Shown here: positions 8,911 through 17,364 of the stretch, piece by piece
How the letters are laid out: the number at the start of each line of letters is the position of its first letter
Numbering within the stretch: the stretch's first letter is position 1
DNA from: Actinocatenispora rupis
Lineage (GTDB): Bacteria; Actinomycetota; Actinomycetes; Mycobacteriales; Micromonosporaceae
DNA: 64,000 nucleotides
Direction: 5' to 3'
NCBI RefSeq assembly: GCF_016861975.1
Contig: NZ_BOMB01000007.1
Span: 1 to 64,000, forward strand
Made by a program: the position numbers and the translations under genes
Notes under the pieces: generated by a model
Database searches by the model: none
What the model saw: only the letters and a program-made list of their open reading frames with translations
What the model was told of the DNA's origin: nothing

Positions 8911-10212
8911 TTAACCTTCACCGGGAACACTCAGGAGTGCATGACGCTTCGCGGGAACCAGGGTACGCAGGGTGATCCCGATGAGCAGCGCGACCGCCAC
9001 CAGACCCCCCGTGTACGCGATGGTTGCCGGCCAGCCGCCGTGGCCGTACGCGAGGCCGCCGACCGAACCGCCGACGCTGCTGCCGAGGTAGTAGCAGAGG
9101 AGGTAAACGGCTGCACCGTGGGCTTTTCGGGCCCGGCCACGGGCGCCGGCCCAGCCGCTCGCCACCGCGTGCCCGGCGAAGAACCCGCCGGTGACGACCA
9201 CCAGTCCGAGTACGACGAGGGGCAGGTTGGTGGACAGGGTGAGCGCGAGCCCGGCGAGCGTCACGACGGCCGTGACCCAGAACACCCGGGGCCTGCCGTA
9301 CCGGTCGGCGAGGCGGCCGGCGAGGGCGGAGGACACCGAACCCGCCAGGTACGTGACGAAGATGAGTCCGACGACCGTGGCGGACAGGTGGAACGGGGCG
9401 GCCAGCAACCGGAACCCGAGGAAGTTGTACACCGTCACGAAGCAGCCCATCAGCAGGAAACCCACCGCGTACAGCCGGATCAGGCCGGTGTCGGTGAACG
9501 CGCGGCCGACGGTGGCCGCGAGATGCCTGGCGCGCAACGGTTCCGGCGTGAAGCGGCGGGACGCGGGGATCGCGAGCCGGAAGATCAGCGTGCAGCAGAG
9601 CCCGAGTACGCCGATGACGGCGAGCGCCCAGCGCCAGTCGGCGACGTCCGCGACCAGGCTGGCGACGAGCCGCCCGGCCATGCCGCCGATGCCGTTGCCC
9701 GCGACGTACAGGCCGGTGGCGGCGCCGAGCGAGGACGGATGCACCTCCTCCGCCAGGTACGTCATCGCGACGGCCTGCAACCCGCCGAGCGCGATCCCTT
9801 GCAGCGCACGGAAAACGAGCAGCATCCCGAAACTCGGCGCGAACGCCGCGGCGAGCCCGAGTACGCCGGCGACGAGCAGCGAGACGGTCATCATCCGGAT
9901 CCGGCCCACGGTGTTGGACAGCGCGGACAGCGGGATGATCGAGATCGCGAGCCCGCCGGTGGCCACCGACACGGCCAGGCTCGCCCGCGCCGGATCCAGC
10001 CGGTACGTCCCGGAGATGGCCGGCAGCAACGCCTGCGCGCAGTACAGGAGGGTGAAGGTGGCGAGGCCGGCGGCGAACAGGGCGAGCGTGATGCGGCGGA
10101 ATCCGGTGCTGCCACGGCGATGCGCCTCGCCGATCGTGGCGTCGCCGCGCCGGGGCGCGACGGTCGCGCGGACGTCGGTGGCGGGGCGGGGATCGGAGGG
10201 CTCGGCACTCAC
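8911..10212 (-). CDS. MFS transporter, YnfM-like
   Basis: 433-aa membrane protein with 12 predicted helices of the major facilitator superfamily. The A-motif-like loop SNTVGRIRMM and the repeat LADRYGRPRVFW mark the two halves. The start was set at the GTG at 10212 because the alternative ATG at 10272 would place the first 20 residues across the dyad at 10240-10286, where a promoter or operator is expected. The gene is divergent from a LysR regulator, the arrangement of ynfM/ynfL in E. coli. The exported substrate is unknown. Confidence 0.85.
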   Translation of the reverse strand: MSAEPSDPRPATDVRATVAPRRGDATIGEAHRRGSTGFRRITLALFAAGLATFTLLYCAQALLPAISGTYRLDPARASLAVSVATGGLAISIIPLSALSNTVGRIRMMTVSLLVAGVLGLAAAFAPSFGMLLVFRALQGIALGGLQAVAMTYLAEEVHPSSLGAATGLYVAGNGIGGMAGRLVASLVADVADWRWALAVIGVLGLCCTLIFRLAIPASRRFTPEPLRARHLAATVGRAFTDTGLIRLYAVGFLLMGCFVTVYNFLGFRLLAAPFHLSATVVGLIFVTYLAGSVSSALAGRLADRYGRPRVFWVTAVVTLAGLALTLSTNLPLVVLGLVVVTGGFFAGHAVASGWAGARGRARKAHGAAVYLLCYYLGSSVGGSVGGLAYGHGGWPATIAYTGGLVAVALLIGITLRTLVPAKRHALLSVPGEG

Positions 10213-10239
10213 CCCGCCGACGCTACTGTCGGTACATTC

Positions 10240-10286
10240 ATCCGTCCAATACAGTGAGATGTCTGTACTCATTCACTGACGGATGG
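10240..10286. promoter_or_regulatory. Dyad in the LysR/MFS divergent promoter
   Basis: CATCCGTC (10240-10247) is repeated inverted as GACGGATG (10279-10286), flanking an AT-richer core with CAGTGA/TCACTG pieces. Position between divergent starts suits a LysR-type operator. Confidence 0.45.
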
Positions 10287-10295
10287 ATCATTCCG

Positions 10296-11195
10296 ATGGC
10301 CGACACCGACCCGGCGGACCTCGCCGCGGCCCTCGCGCCCCGGCTCGCCCTGCTGCGCGCCCTCGCCGCCGACGAACACGTCACCCGCGCCGCCGACGCC
10401 GTCGGAGTCCCGCAGCCCACCGTGAGCCGGTGGCTCGCCGACCTCGCCGACACCCTCGGCGGACCGGTACTGAGCCGGCACGGCCGCGGCGTACGGCTGA
10501 CCCGGGCCGGTCGTGAACTCGCCGCCGCGGCCGGCGCCGCACTGTCCACAGTGGAGGCAGGAGTACGCCGCGCCGTCGCCGAGAACGACCCCGACGCCGG
10601 CACCGTCGTCTTCGCGTTCCTGCACACCATGGGCGGCGCGCGCGTCCCCGGACTGCTGCGCGCCTTCCGCACCCACCACCCCCGGGTACGGTTCTCGCTC
10701 GTGCAAGGCGCGCACGAAGAAATGCTCCACCGCGTACTCGCCGGCGACGTCGACCTCGCACTCACCGCACCACTGCCCGTCGACCACCCGCGCCTGCACG
10801 CCGCAGTACTCGAAGAACAGCCCCTCGTCCTCGCCGTGCCCGCCACCCACCGGCTCGCCGACCGCCGCCGCGTACGCATCGCCGAACTCGCCGACGAGGA
10901 GTTCATCGGCATGAAACCCGGGTACGGGCTGCGCCGCATCACCGACGACCTGTGCGCCGCCGCCGGATTCGCGCCACGGCTGTCGTTCACCGGCGAAGAG
11001 GTCGACACGATCCGCGGGCTCGTCGTCGCGGGGCTCGGCGTGGCGGTACTGCCACCAGCGGATCAGCATGCGCCGCGCGGGATGCGGGAGATCGCCATCG
11101 TGCCGCGGGCGTACCGGACGATCGGGCTCGTGTGGCCCGCGGACCGGCCTCTTTCGCCTGCGGCCGATGGGTTTCGCGACTTCGTACTGGGGTGA
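10296..11195 (+). CDS. LysR-family transcriptional regulator
   Basis: 299 aa, the normal LysR length. The N-terminal winged helix-turn-helix is VTRAADAVGVPQPTVSRWL followed by the wing (SRHGRGVRLTRAG), then a LysR substrate-binding domain (about 90-295). ATG 10296 was preferred to the in-frame ATG at 10254 because it gives the canonical N-terminus (PRLALLRALAADEHVTRAA). It probably controls the divergent MFS exporter and itself through the dyad between them. The co-inducer is unknown. Confidence 0.9.
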   Translation: MADTDPADLAAALAPRLALLRALAADEHVTRAADAVGVPQPTVSRWLADLADTLGGPVLSRHGRGVRLTRAGRELAAAAGAALSTVEAGVRRAVAENDPDAGTVVFAFLHTMGGARVPGLLRAFRTHHPRVRFSLVQGAHEEMLHRVLAGDVDLALTAPLPVDHPRLHAAVLEEQPLVLAVPATHRLADRRRVRIAELADEEFIGMKPGYGLRRITDDLCAAAGFAPRLSFTGEEVDTIRGLVVAGLGVAVLPPADQHAPRGMREIAIVPRAYRTIGLVWPADRPLSPAADGFRDFVLG

Positions 11196-11267
11196 GACGG
11201 GGGCGGGCGGCGGGCCGGCCGAGGGGCCGGGCGCCGCCGCCCGCGATCGATCGTTTCAGTAATCGAT

Positions 11268-11308
11268 TGTCCAATTGTTCAACTGTCTCATTGTTGAACA
11301 ATTGGACA
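11268..11308. repeat. 16-bp perfect AT-rich inverted repeat
   Basis: TGTCCAATTGTTCAAC (11268-11283) is repeated exactly in inverse at 11293-11308 around a 9-nt loop. It lies between convergent genes (LysR and S1 protease). At under 40% G+C per arm it stands out against the surroundings. It may be a bidirectional terminator, although no T-tract follows, or a protein-binding site. Confidence 0.85.
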
Positions 11309-11368
11309 GAACCCGGTGAGTAACGCACCGACCACAACGAGTCGGCAAGTCATCGCCGGAGCGACACC

Positions 11369-12403
11369 TCAGCCGATCTGCACGCCGTACGTGCTGAGCG
11401 GCTCGGTCACCGGCTGGAAGAAGGTCTCCCCGCCGGAGGAGCAGTCGCCGCTGCCGCCGGAGGTCAGGCCGAGCGCGGTGCTGCCGTCGAACAGGGGCCC
11501 GCCGCTGTCGCCACCTTCGGCGCAGACGTTGGTCTGGATGAGCCCGTTGACGGTGCCTTCCTGGTAGTTGACGGTGGCGTCGAGCGCCTCGACGGATCCG
11601 CCCTGTACCTGGGTGGTGGAGCCGGACCGCTGGACGTTCTCGCCGACCTGTGCGTCGGCGGCCTGGGTGATGGGCTGGCTGCTGCCGTAGAGGTCGACTT
11701 CGCTGGGGTGGTCGACGCCGTCGGCGTACTTGACGAGGGCGAAGTCGTTGTCGGGGAACTGGCTGTCCTGGGTGGTGCCGACTTCGGTGCTCTGCCCGGA
11801 GTCGCTGTACCAGGTGCTGGCGACGTTGCCGCAGTGTCCGGCGGTGAGGAAGTACGCGCTGCTGCCGTCGGTGACGTTGAAGCCGAGGGAGCAGCGGTAG
11901 CCGCCGCCGTAGATGGCGTCGCCACCGGCGATCTTGGTACTGAAGGTGCCCTTGGTGGTCCGTACGGTGACGGCGTCGCCGTACTGGTTGGTGACGGACC
12001 GGACCTTGCTCATCTTGGTACCGGTGACGGTCCGGTCGGTGGTGACGAGGACCCGGTCGTTGCGCGGGTCGATGGCCCAGGCGGTGCCGGGGATGCGGGC
12101 GGAGCGGCCGAGTTCGGCGGTGATGCCGTGGAGGTGCGCGGCCGAGTACCGGACGAGCCTGGGGGTGAGCCCGGCCTGGCGTACTTTCGCGGCGGTGCCG
12201 GCGTCGGTCACGGTGACGATCTGGGTGCCGTGGTCGAGGTAGCTGCCGGCGGTGTGGGTGCCGAGGGTGTGGACGAGGGACTGCACGGCCTGCCGGGACG
12301 GTTGTGCGGGGGCCGCGTGTGCGCTGGCGGCGACGGCTGCGCCCATGGTCAGGGCCGCGGCGGTGACCGCGGCGGCGCGGAACGAGGTCCGTGTGGGCCT
12401 CAT
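11369..12403 (-). CDS. Secreted S1 (streptogrisin/alpha-lytic type) serine protease
   Basis: 344 aa. The start at 12403 has GGGAGG. A signal peptide (about 1-31) and a prodomain (about 32-158) precede a chymotrypsin-fold domain. The catalytic triad is H190 (LTAGHC), D220 (DNDFAL) and S300 (GGDSGGP). Cysteine pairs C171/C191 and C294/C321 fit the two disulfides of streptogrisins. The prodomain is expected to act as a folding chaperone and be cleaved off. Monocistronic. With the S53 enzyme it is the second exported protease in 10 kb. Confidence 0.93.
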   Translation of the reverse strand: MRPTRTSFRAAAVTAAALTMGAAVAASAHAAPAQPSRQAVQSLVHTLGTHTAGSYLDHGTQIVTVTDAGTAAKVRQAGLTPRLVRYSAAHLHGITAELGRSARIPGTAWAIDPRNDRVLVTTDRTVTGTKMSKVRSVTNQYGDAVTVRTTKGTFSTKIAGGDAIYGGGYRCSLGFNVTDGSSAYFLTAGHCGNVASTWYSDSGQSTEVGTTQDSQFPDNDFALVKYADGVDHPSEVDLYGSSQPITQAADAQVGENVQRSGSTTQVQGGSVEALDATVNYQEGTVNGLIQTNVCAEGGDSGGPLFDGSTALGLTSGGSGDCSSGGETFFQPVTEPLSTYGVQIG

Positions 12404-12611
12404 GTGAGCCTCCCAGGGGTTGTGGGTGCGGCTTTCGGGTGGGCCACACCCGGTCGGCTCGCACTGAATTGATCATGTTCAATGCGAGACGCCCGCAAGT
12501 ATCCCTTTTGTGTTATCGATCGGCAATGTATAGATACGCTGGTATGGCCGGTGGTTATCGCCGCGGGAGCCGGGCGGGCGGGGCGGAACGGGCACCGGAC
12601 ATACTCGTGAG
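12404..12611. promoter_or_regulatory. Divergent promoter region, S1 protease / universal stress protein
   Basis: 208 bp with an unusually AT-rich core (about 12465-12545). It holds TTGATCATGTTCAA, a partial dyad, and GTATAGATAC, a short palindrome. Promoters for both neighbours are expected here but no single pair is compelling. Confidence 0.45.
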
Positions 12612-13064
12612 GTGGACGAACAGCCGATCTTCGAACTCGGCACCGACGGCCCGACGGTGATCGTCGCCGGCATCGACGGCTCGCCGACCTCGCTGCGCGC
12701 CGCCGCGTACGCGACGGGTCTGGCCCGCCGCCAGGGTTCCCGCCTCCTCTTCGCGTACGTGGCGCCGCTGCCGGCGCTGCCCGGCTTCGCCGCCGGGTAC
12801 GTGGGGCCGTTGGAGGAGGGGTACCAGCAGATCGCCGACGAGCTGCGGCAGGAGGTCGCCGAGGCGGCGGCCGCGCGCGGGGTGGACGCGCGGTTCGTCG
12901 TGCGGCGCGGCGACGCGTACCTGGAGCTGACCCGGGTCGCGGAGGAGGAGCAGGCCGACGCGCTCGTGGTGGGTGCGTCCATGCAGGCCGGGCACAAGCT
13001 GGTCGGTTCGCTCGCCGGCCGCCTGGTCCGCGCCGGCCGCTGGCCGGTCACCGTGGTGCCGTGA
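12612..13064 (+). CDS. Universal stress protein (UspA family)
   Basis: 150-aa single Usp domain. The N-terminal strand VIVAGIDGSPTSLRAA and the C-terminal GASMQAGHKLVGSLAGRLVR give the ATP-binding GxxG-x9-GS pattern of ATP-type Usps, with some departures from consensus. GTG 12612 is the likely start; only a weak GAGG overlaps it. Usps bind ATP and support dormancy or stress survival. A second paralogue lies at 38989-39462. Confidence 0.85.
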   Translation: MDEQPIFELGTDGPTVIVAGIDGSPTSLRAAAYATGLARRQGSRLLFAYVAPLPALPGFAAGYVGPLEEGYQQIADELRQEVAEAAAARGVDARFVVRRGDAYLELTRVAEEEQADALVVGASMQAGHKLVGSLAGRLVRAGRWPVTVVP

Positions 13065-13169
13065 GCGCGTACTCCGGCGTGACCGAGGTCGCCGCAACGC
13101 CGACGGCGGAGCCAAACGTGGTGTGCCCGGCCGGTACCGTCGCGGTCCGGTCGGATCTGGGGAGGGTGG

Positions 13170-15038
13170 ATGACGGGGACAGGACGACGGGTGCTGGCCG
13201 CTGGCGTGGCGCTGGTGGCGGTGGCCGGGCTCGCCGCGTGCGGTGATTCGAAGGAGGACGCGGCGACGAAGGCGCTCACCGGCTTCCTCGCGAACTGGCG
13301 GGCCGGCACGCTCCAGAAGTCCGCGTACTCGGGGGCGAGCGGCGCGACCGTGGCCGCGGCGTACAAGAGGGTGGCGGGGGATCTGGCGGGCGTGCACCCG
13401 ACGCTGAAGCCGGGGAAGGTGACCGTCAAGGGCTCCAAGGCGAGCGCGCCCGTGACGGTGTCGTGGCCGCTCGGCGGCAACACCTGGTCGTATCCGACGA
13501 CGGTGCGGATGGTGGCGTCCGGCGACGCGTGGAAGGTGGCGTGGTCGGGCAGTACGGTCAATCCGAAGCTGTCGGGGGACGCCGCGATCACGGTGAGCCG
13601 GGACGCGGCACCGCGCGGGTCCATTGTGGACGGTGACGGAAAGCCGCTGGTGTCCGAGCAACCCGTCGTGTACGTCGGGGTCGAGCCGGACAAGGTGAAG
13701 GACCCGGCCGGGCTGACGAGGACGCTGAGCACCGCGCTGAAGACCGACCTGTCCGACCTGCCGGGGCGGATCAGGTCGGCGCCGCCGTCCTCGTTCGTGG
13801 ACGTGATCACGTTGCGCCGCAACGATTACGAGGCGGTCCGCGACCGGATCCACGACCTGCCCGGCGTCCTCTTCCGGGAGGGTACGCTGCCGCTCGCGCC
13901 GACGCGGACGTTCGGCCGGGCGCTGCTCGGTACGGTCGGCGCGGTCACCAAGGAGCAGATGGAGAAGCATCCCGGCCGGTACGAGATCGGTGACCAGGCC
14001 GGGCAGTCCGGCCTCCAGGCCGCGTACGACACCCGGCTCGGTGGCAAGGCCGGTGTGACGGTGAAGGTCGGCGGGTCGGACCCGCGGGTGCTGTGGCAGC
14101 AGCGGCCGCAGGCCGGGCAGCCGCTCGCGACCACGCTCGACCCGACGGTACAGAAGGCGGCCGATGCCGCGCTCGCCACGGAGAAGAAGCACCGCACCGC
14201 GCTGGTGGCGATCCGGATCTCCACCGGCAAGGTCCTCGCCGTCGCCAACGGGCCGGACGGCGGGTCGGACGACCTGGCGCTCACCGCGTCGGTACCGCCG
14301 GGGTCGACGTTCAAGGTGGTGTCGTCGCTGGCGTACCTGCGGGCGGGGGTGACGCCGCAGACCACGGTGAACTGCCCGAAGACGGTGACGGTGGGCGGCC
14401 GGAAGTTCCACAACGAGAACTCGTTCGTCCTCGGGCAGGTGCCGTTCCACACGGACTTCGCGCAGTCGTGCAACACCGCGTTCGCGGGGCTGTCGTCGAA
14501 GCTGGGCAACGACACGCTCACCAAGCAGGCGGCGGCGCTCGGCGTCGGCGCGGACTGGAAGCTCGGCGTCGACGTCAACACCGGCTCGGTACCGGCGGCG
14601 AACTCGGCGGTGGACAGGGCCGCCGCGGCGTTCGGCCAGGGTCGTACGACGGTGAGCCCGATCGTGATGGCCGGCATCAGCGCGGCGGTGGCGCGCGGGC
14701 ACTGGACGCAGCCGGTGCTGATCACCGATCCGAAGGTCACGCCGGCGGCGGACGGGCCGGCGCTGCCGGCCGCGGATGTCAAGGACCTCAAGGGAATGAT
14801 GCGCGAGGTCGTCACGTCCGGCACCGCCACCGTACTGGCGAACGTGCCCGGTGGCCCGGTCTACGGCAAGACCGGGACCGCCGAGTACGGGTCGGGGTCG
14901 GAGCCGCCGAGCCACTCGTGGTTCACCGGGTGGCAGGGCGACATCGCGTTCGCGGCGTTCGTCGAGGACGGCGGTACGCACGAGAACGCGGTGGCCGCAC
15001 CGCTCGCCGCGAAGTTCCTGAAGAACCTGAACGGATAG
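13170..15038 (+). CDS. Penicillin-binding transpeptidase lipoprotein (MecA_N-type PBP)
   Basis: 622 aa; ATG 13170 after GGGGAGGG. A lipoprotein signal ends at the lipobox AGLAAC, so it should be tethered outside the membrane. Next come an NTF2-like MecA N-terminal domain (about 30-145), a PBP dimerisation domain (about 150-310) and the transpeptidase domain. Active-site motifs are S379-T-F-K, S433-C-N and K567-T-G. It should cross-link peptidoglycan; the layout resembles low-affinity class B PBPs, so reduced beta-lactam sensitivity is conceivable. Monocistronic with a strong terminator. Confidence 0.93.
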   Translation: MTGTGRRVLAAGVALVAVAGLAACGDSKEDAATKALTGFLANWRAGTLQKSAYSGASGATVAAAYKRVAGDLAGVHPTLKPGKVTVKGSKASAPVTVSWPLGGNTWSYPTTVRMVASGDAWKVAWSGSTVNPKLSGDAAITVSRDAAPRGSIVDGDGKPLVSEQPVVYVGVEPDKVKDPAGLTRTLSTALKTDLSDLPGRIRSAPPSSFVDVITLRRNDYEAVRDRIHDLPGVLFREGTLPLAPTRTFGRALLGTVGAVTKEQMEKHPGRYEIGDQAGQSGLQAAYDTRLGGKAGVTVKVGGSDPRVLWQQRPQAGQPLATTLDPTVQKAADAALATEKKHRTALVAIRISTGKVLAVANGPDGGSDDLALTASVPPGSTFKVVSSLAYLRAGVTPQTTVNCPKTVTVGGRKFHNENSFVLGQVPFHTDFAQSCNTAFAGLSSKLGNDTLTKQAAALGVGADWKLGVDVNTGSVPAANSAVDRAAAAFGQGRTTVSPIVMAGISAAVARGHWTQPVLITDPKVTPAADGPALPAADVKDLKGMMREVVTSGTATVLANVPGGPVYGKTGTAEYGSGSEPPSHSWFTGWQGDIAFAAFVEDGGTHENAVAAPLAAKFLKNLNG

Positions 15039-15053
15039 CGCGCGCCGCACGCG

Positions 15054-15088
15054 AAACGGCCTCCCGTCCACTGGGCGGGAGGCCGTTT
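15054..15088 (+). terminator. Terminator of the PBP gene
   Basis: 13-bp perfect inverted repeat AAACGGCCTCCCG (15054-15066) with 15076-15088, 9-nt loop, ending in TTT. Confidence 0.8.
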
Positions 15089-15156
15089 GCCGTCCCCGCC
15101 ACGAACACGATAGGTTCCGTTCAGTGAGATAGGCATACCAATATATGGGAGACGGG

Positions 15157-16335
15157 ATGGCGGGGAGACGGCGCTGGCTGATCCTGGCGGTCGGGGTGTT
15201 CGCGCAGGCGTCGGCGTGCGCCTTCCTTTACGGCATCCCGTTTCTCGTCCCCGCGATGCGCTCCGCCGAAAGCCTCGACCTGGCTCAGGCCGGTACGGTC
15301 GTCGCCGGTCCCGGCGTCGGCCTGCTGCTCACCCTGATCGCCTGGGGCGCCGCCGCCGACCGGTACGGCGAGCGTGGCGTGATGGCCGTTGGCCTGGCGT
15401 CGACCGGGATCCTCGTCGCGGTCGCCGCGCTGGCCGTCCACCCGCTCGTCCCGTTCGTCGCCGTACTCGCGGCCGGTGGTGCCGCCGCGGCGAGCGTGAA
15501 CGCGGCCAGCGGACGCATGGTGATGGGCTGGTTCGCCCGGCACGAGCGCGGTGTCGCGATGGGCATCCGGCAGACCGCGCAGCCGCTCGGTGTCGGCATC
15601 GCCGCGGTGTCGCTGCCCGTCCTCGCCGAACACGTCGACTTCCGTACCGCGCTGTTGCTGCCGGCCGGGCTGTGCCTGCTGGCCGCCGTACTGGTCGCGG
15701 TCCTCGCCGCCGATCCCCCGCGTACCGCCCGGGACGGGGGCGTCGCGGAGCGCTCGCCGTACCGGACGCCGACGTTGTGGCGGCTGCACGGCGCCAGCGC
15801 CCTGCTCGTCCTGCCGCAGTTCGCGATCGCCGCGTTCGCGCTGGAGTACCTGGTGCACGAACGGAACTGGGCGGCCGGCGCGGCGGGCGCGTTCCTGGCG
15901 GTGGTGCAGGTGTGCGGGGCCGCCGGCCGCATCGCCACCGGGTACTGGTCGGACCGGGTCGGCAGCAGGCTGCGCCCGATGCGGCAGCTCGCGGTGGCGA
16001 GCATGCTGGTGATGCTGGCGTTCGCGCTCGGCGACGCCGTGGCGCCGTGGCTGGCGGTCGCGGCGATCGCGGTCGGTTCGGTGGTGACGGTCGCCGACAA
16101 CGGGCTCGCGTTCACCTCCACCGCGGAACTCGCCGGGCCGTCCTGGGCGGGCCGCGCCCTCGGCGTCCAGAACACCGGGCAGAACGTCGTGTCCTCGCTC
16201 GTACCGCCGCTGCTGGGGCTGGTCGTCGGCGGCTCCGGGTACGCGGTCGGGTTCCTCGTCGCGGCCCTGTTCCCGCTGCTCGCCGTCGCCGTCACCCCGG
16301 TCGCCGCGGAATCAGCCCAACCCGAACACGCCTGA
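15157..16335 (+). CDS. MFS transporter
   Basis: 392-aa membrane protein with about 12 helices. The first-half loop AADRYGERGVMAVG and second-half SDRVGSRLRPMR fit the MFS A-motif. ATG 15157 has GGGAGA just upstream and is preferred to the ATG at 15145. The preceding bases (15115-15147) are notably AT-rich and probably contain its promoter. It resembles CynX/NarK-like or sugar-acid permeases loosely; the substrate is unknown. No regulator is adjacent. Confidence 0.85.
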   Translation: MAGRRRWLILAVGVFAQASACAFLYGIPFLVPAMRSAESLDLAQAGTVVAGPGVGLLLTLIAWGAAADRYGERGVMAVGLASTGILVAVAALAVHPLVPFVAVLAAGGAAAASVNAASGRMVMGWFARHERGVAMGIRQTAQPLGVGIAAVSLPVLAEHVDFRTALLLPAGLCLLAAVLVAVLAADPPRTARDGGVAERSPYRTPTLWRLHGASALLVLPQFAIAAFALEYLVHERNWAAGAAGAFLAVVQVCGAAGRIATGYWSDRVGSRLRPMRQLAVASMLVMLAFALGDAVAPWLAVAAIAVGSVVTVADNGLAFTSTAELAGPSWAGRALGVQNTGQNVVSSLVPPLLGLVVGGSGYAVGFLVAALFPLLAVAVTPVAAESAQPEHA

Positions 16336-16473
16336 CCGCCGCCGGATCCGCGGTGCCGGAACGGGCCGGGCGGCGGGCGCGCCGCGGTCGGGATTCGCGC
16401 CGAATCAGCGCCCGCCGCGGCCGAGAGGTGCGCCGGGATCGGTGGCGTGTACGGGACCGGCGGTGCGGCGTGG

Positions 16474-16773
16474 TCAGGGGGCGGCGTCGACGATGGCGCG
16501 CAGTGCCGCCACGTGCCCGGCGTACGCGGTGCGGCCGGTGGCGGTCAGCGACAGCCACACGCGCTGGCGGGTGTCGCGGGTGGCGCGGCGCTGCGTGACG
16601 TACCCGGCGTCCATGAGGACGGCGACGTGCTTGCTGAGTACGGAGGCGGAGACGTCGAGCCGGTCCTGCACCGTACCGAACTCGGCGGACTCGACGGCGT
16701 CCAGCAGCGCGCAGATGCGCAGCCGGTTCGGCGCGTGCACGACCGGGTCGAACCGGGCCTGCTGCGCGCTCAT
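16474..16773 (-). CDS. Winged-helix transcriptional regulator (MarR/ArsR-like)
   Basis: 99-aa single-domain DNA-binding protein. The recognition region is SASVLSKHVAVLMDAGYV, followed by a basic wing (RRATRDTRQRVWLSLTATGR) typical of this DUF-type winged-helix group. Its ATG overlaps the stop of the membrane-protein gene by four bases (ATGA), so the two form one operon. It likely represses the operon at the repeated GGTTTCCATG sites upstream. No effector-binding cysteines are visible. Confidence 0.85.
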   Translation of the reverse strand: MSAQQARFDPVVHAPNRLRICALLDAVESAEFGTVQDRLDVSASVLSKHVAVLMDAGYVTQRRATRDTRQRVWLSLTATGRTAYAGHVAALRAIVDAAP

Positions 16774-17225
16774 GCCCGCGTCCGGGCGGTGCGGCGGACC
16801 ACTCCGCCGAACACCAGGACGAGGGCGGCGACCAGCCCGCTGGCGGCGAACGACGGCCAGAGCGTGTCGTACGCGAGGTGCAGGATCGCGCCGGTGACCA
16901 GGATCGCGACCACGACCAGCAGGGGTGGCAGTACGTGGCGGCGTTGGACGCGCCGCAGTCGCGGGACGAACCCGATGCGCCGCACGAACGTACCGAGGAC
17001 GAGGCCGAACAGGGCGGCCCAGCACACGATGCCGACCAGGGTCGCGGTGATGCCGAGGGCGGTCGCCGGCGCGAGTTCGACGACGGGGGTGACGGCGATG
17101 AGCGCCGCGAGCGACCCGAAATACCACCACGGGGGTACGGCGTGGGCGAGGGCTGCGGCGGCGTCGGCGTCCCGGAGCGCGGTGGCGGCCTCGTCCGGTC
17201 CGATCGGGCTCCCGTTGGTTTCCAT
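16770..17225 (-). CDS. Four-helix membrane protein, function unknown
   Basis: 151 aa with four predicted membrane helices (about 33-53, 58-80, 97-117 and 126-146). The ATG at 17225 was chosen because a TTGACA-N17-type promoter ends seven bases before it, giving a leaderless message; a longer frame would start inside that -35 box. It is first in a two-gene operon with a winged-helix regulator, an arrangement common for small permease or stress-sensing proteins in actinomycetes. I do not recognise the family. Confidence 0.75.
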   Translation of the reverse strand: METNGSPIGPDEAATALRDADAAAALAHAVPPWWYFGSLAALIAVTPVVELAPATALGITATLVGIVCWAALFGLVLGTFVRRIGFVPRLRRVQRRHVLPPLLVVVAILVTGAILHLAYDTLWPSFAASGLVAALVLVFGGVVRRTARTRA

Positions 17226-17261
17226 GATGGAAAGTCTGCGCATCGGTTTCCATGTTGTCAA
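17217..17261 (-). promoter_or_regulatory. Promoter with duplicated operator GGTTTCCATG
   Basis: The decamer GGTTTCCATG occurs at 17217-17226 and 17245-17254, a 28-bp period; the first copy extends to the dyad TTTCCATGATGGAAA. On the minus strand TTGACA (17261-17256) is the -35 and CAGACT, 17 bases on, the -10. Likely the autoregulatory site of the downstream winged-helix protein. Confidence 0.6.
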
Positions 17262-17364
17262 GACACGCCTTGCCGTACTGGAAACACTCGTACCCGGGTA
17301 CTAGCGGCACCCGCTACCAGGGGGTCATGTCCCGCGCCGGGCCCGTGGCCTACCGTCGTGCGCG

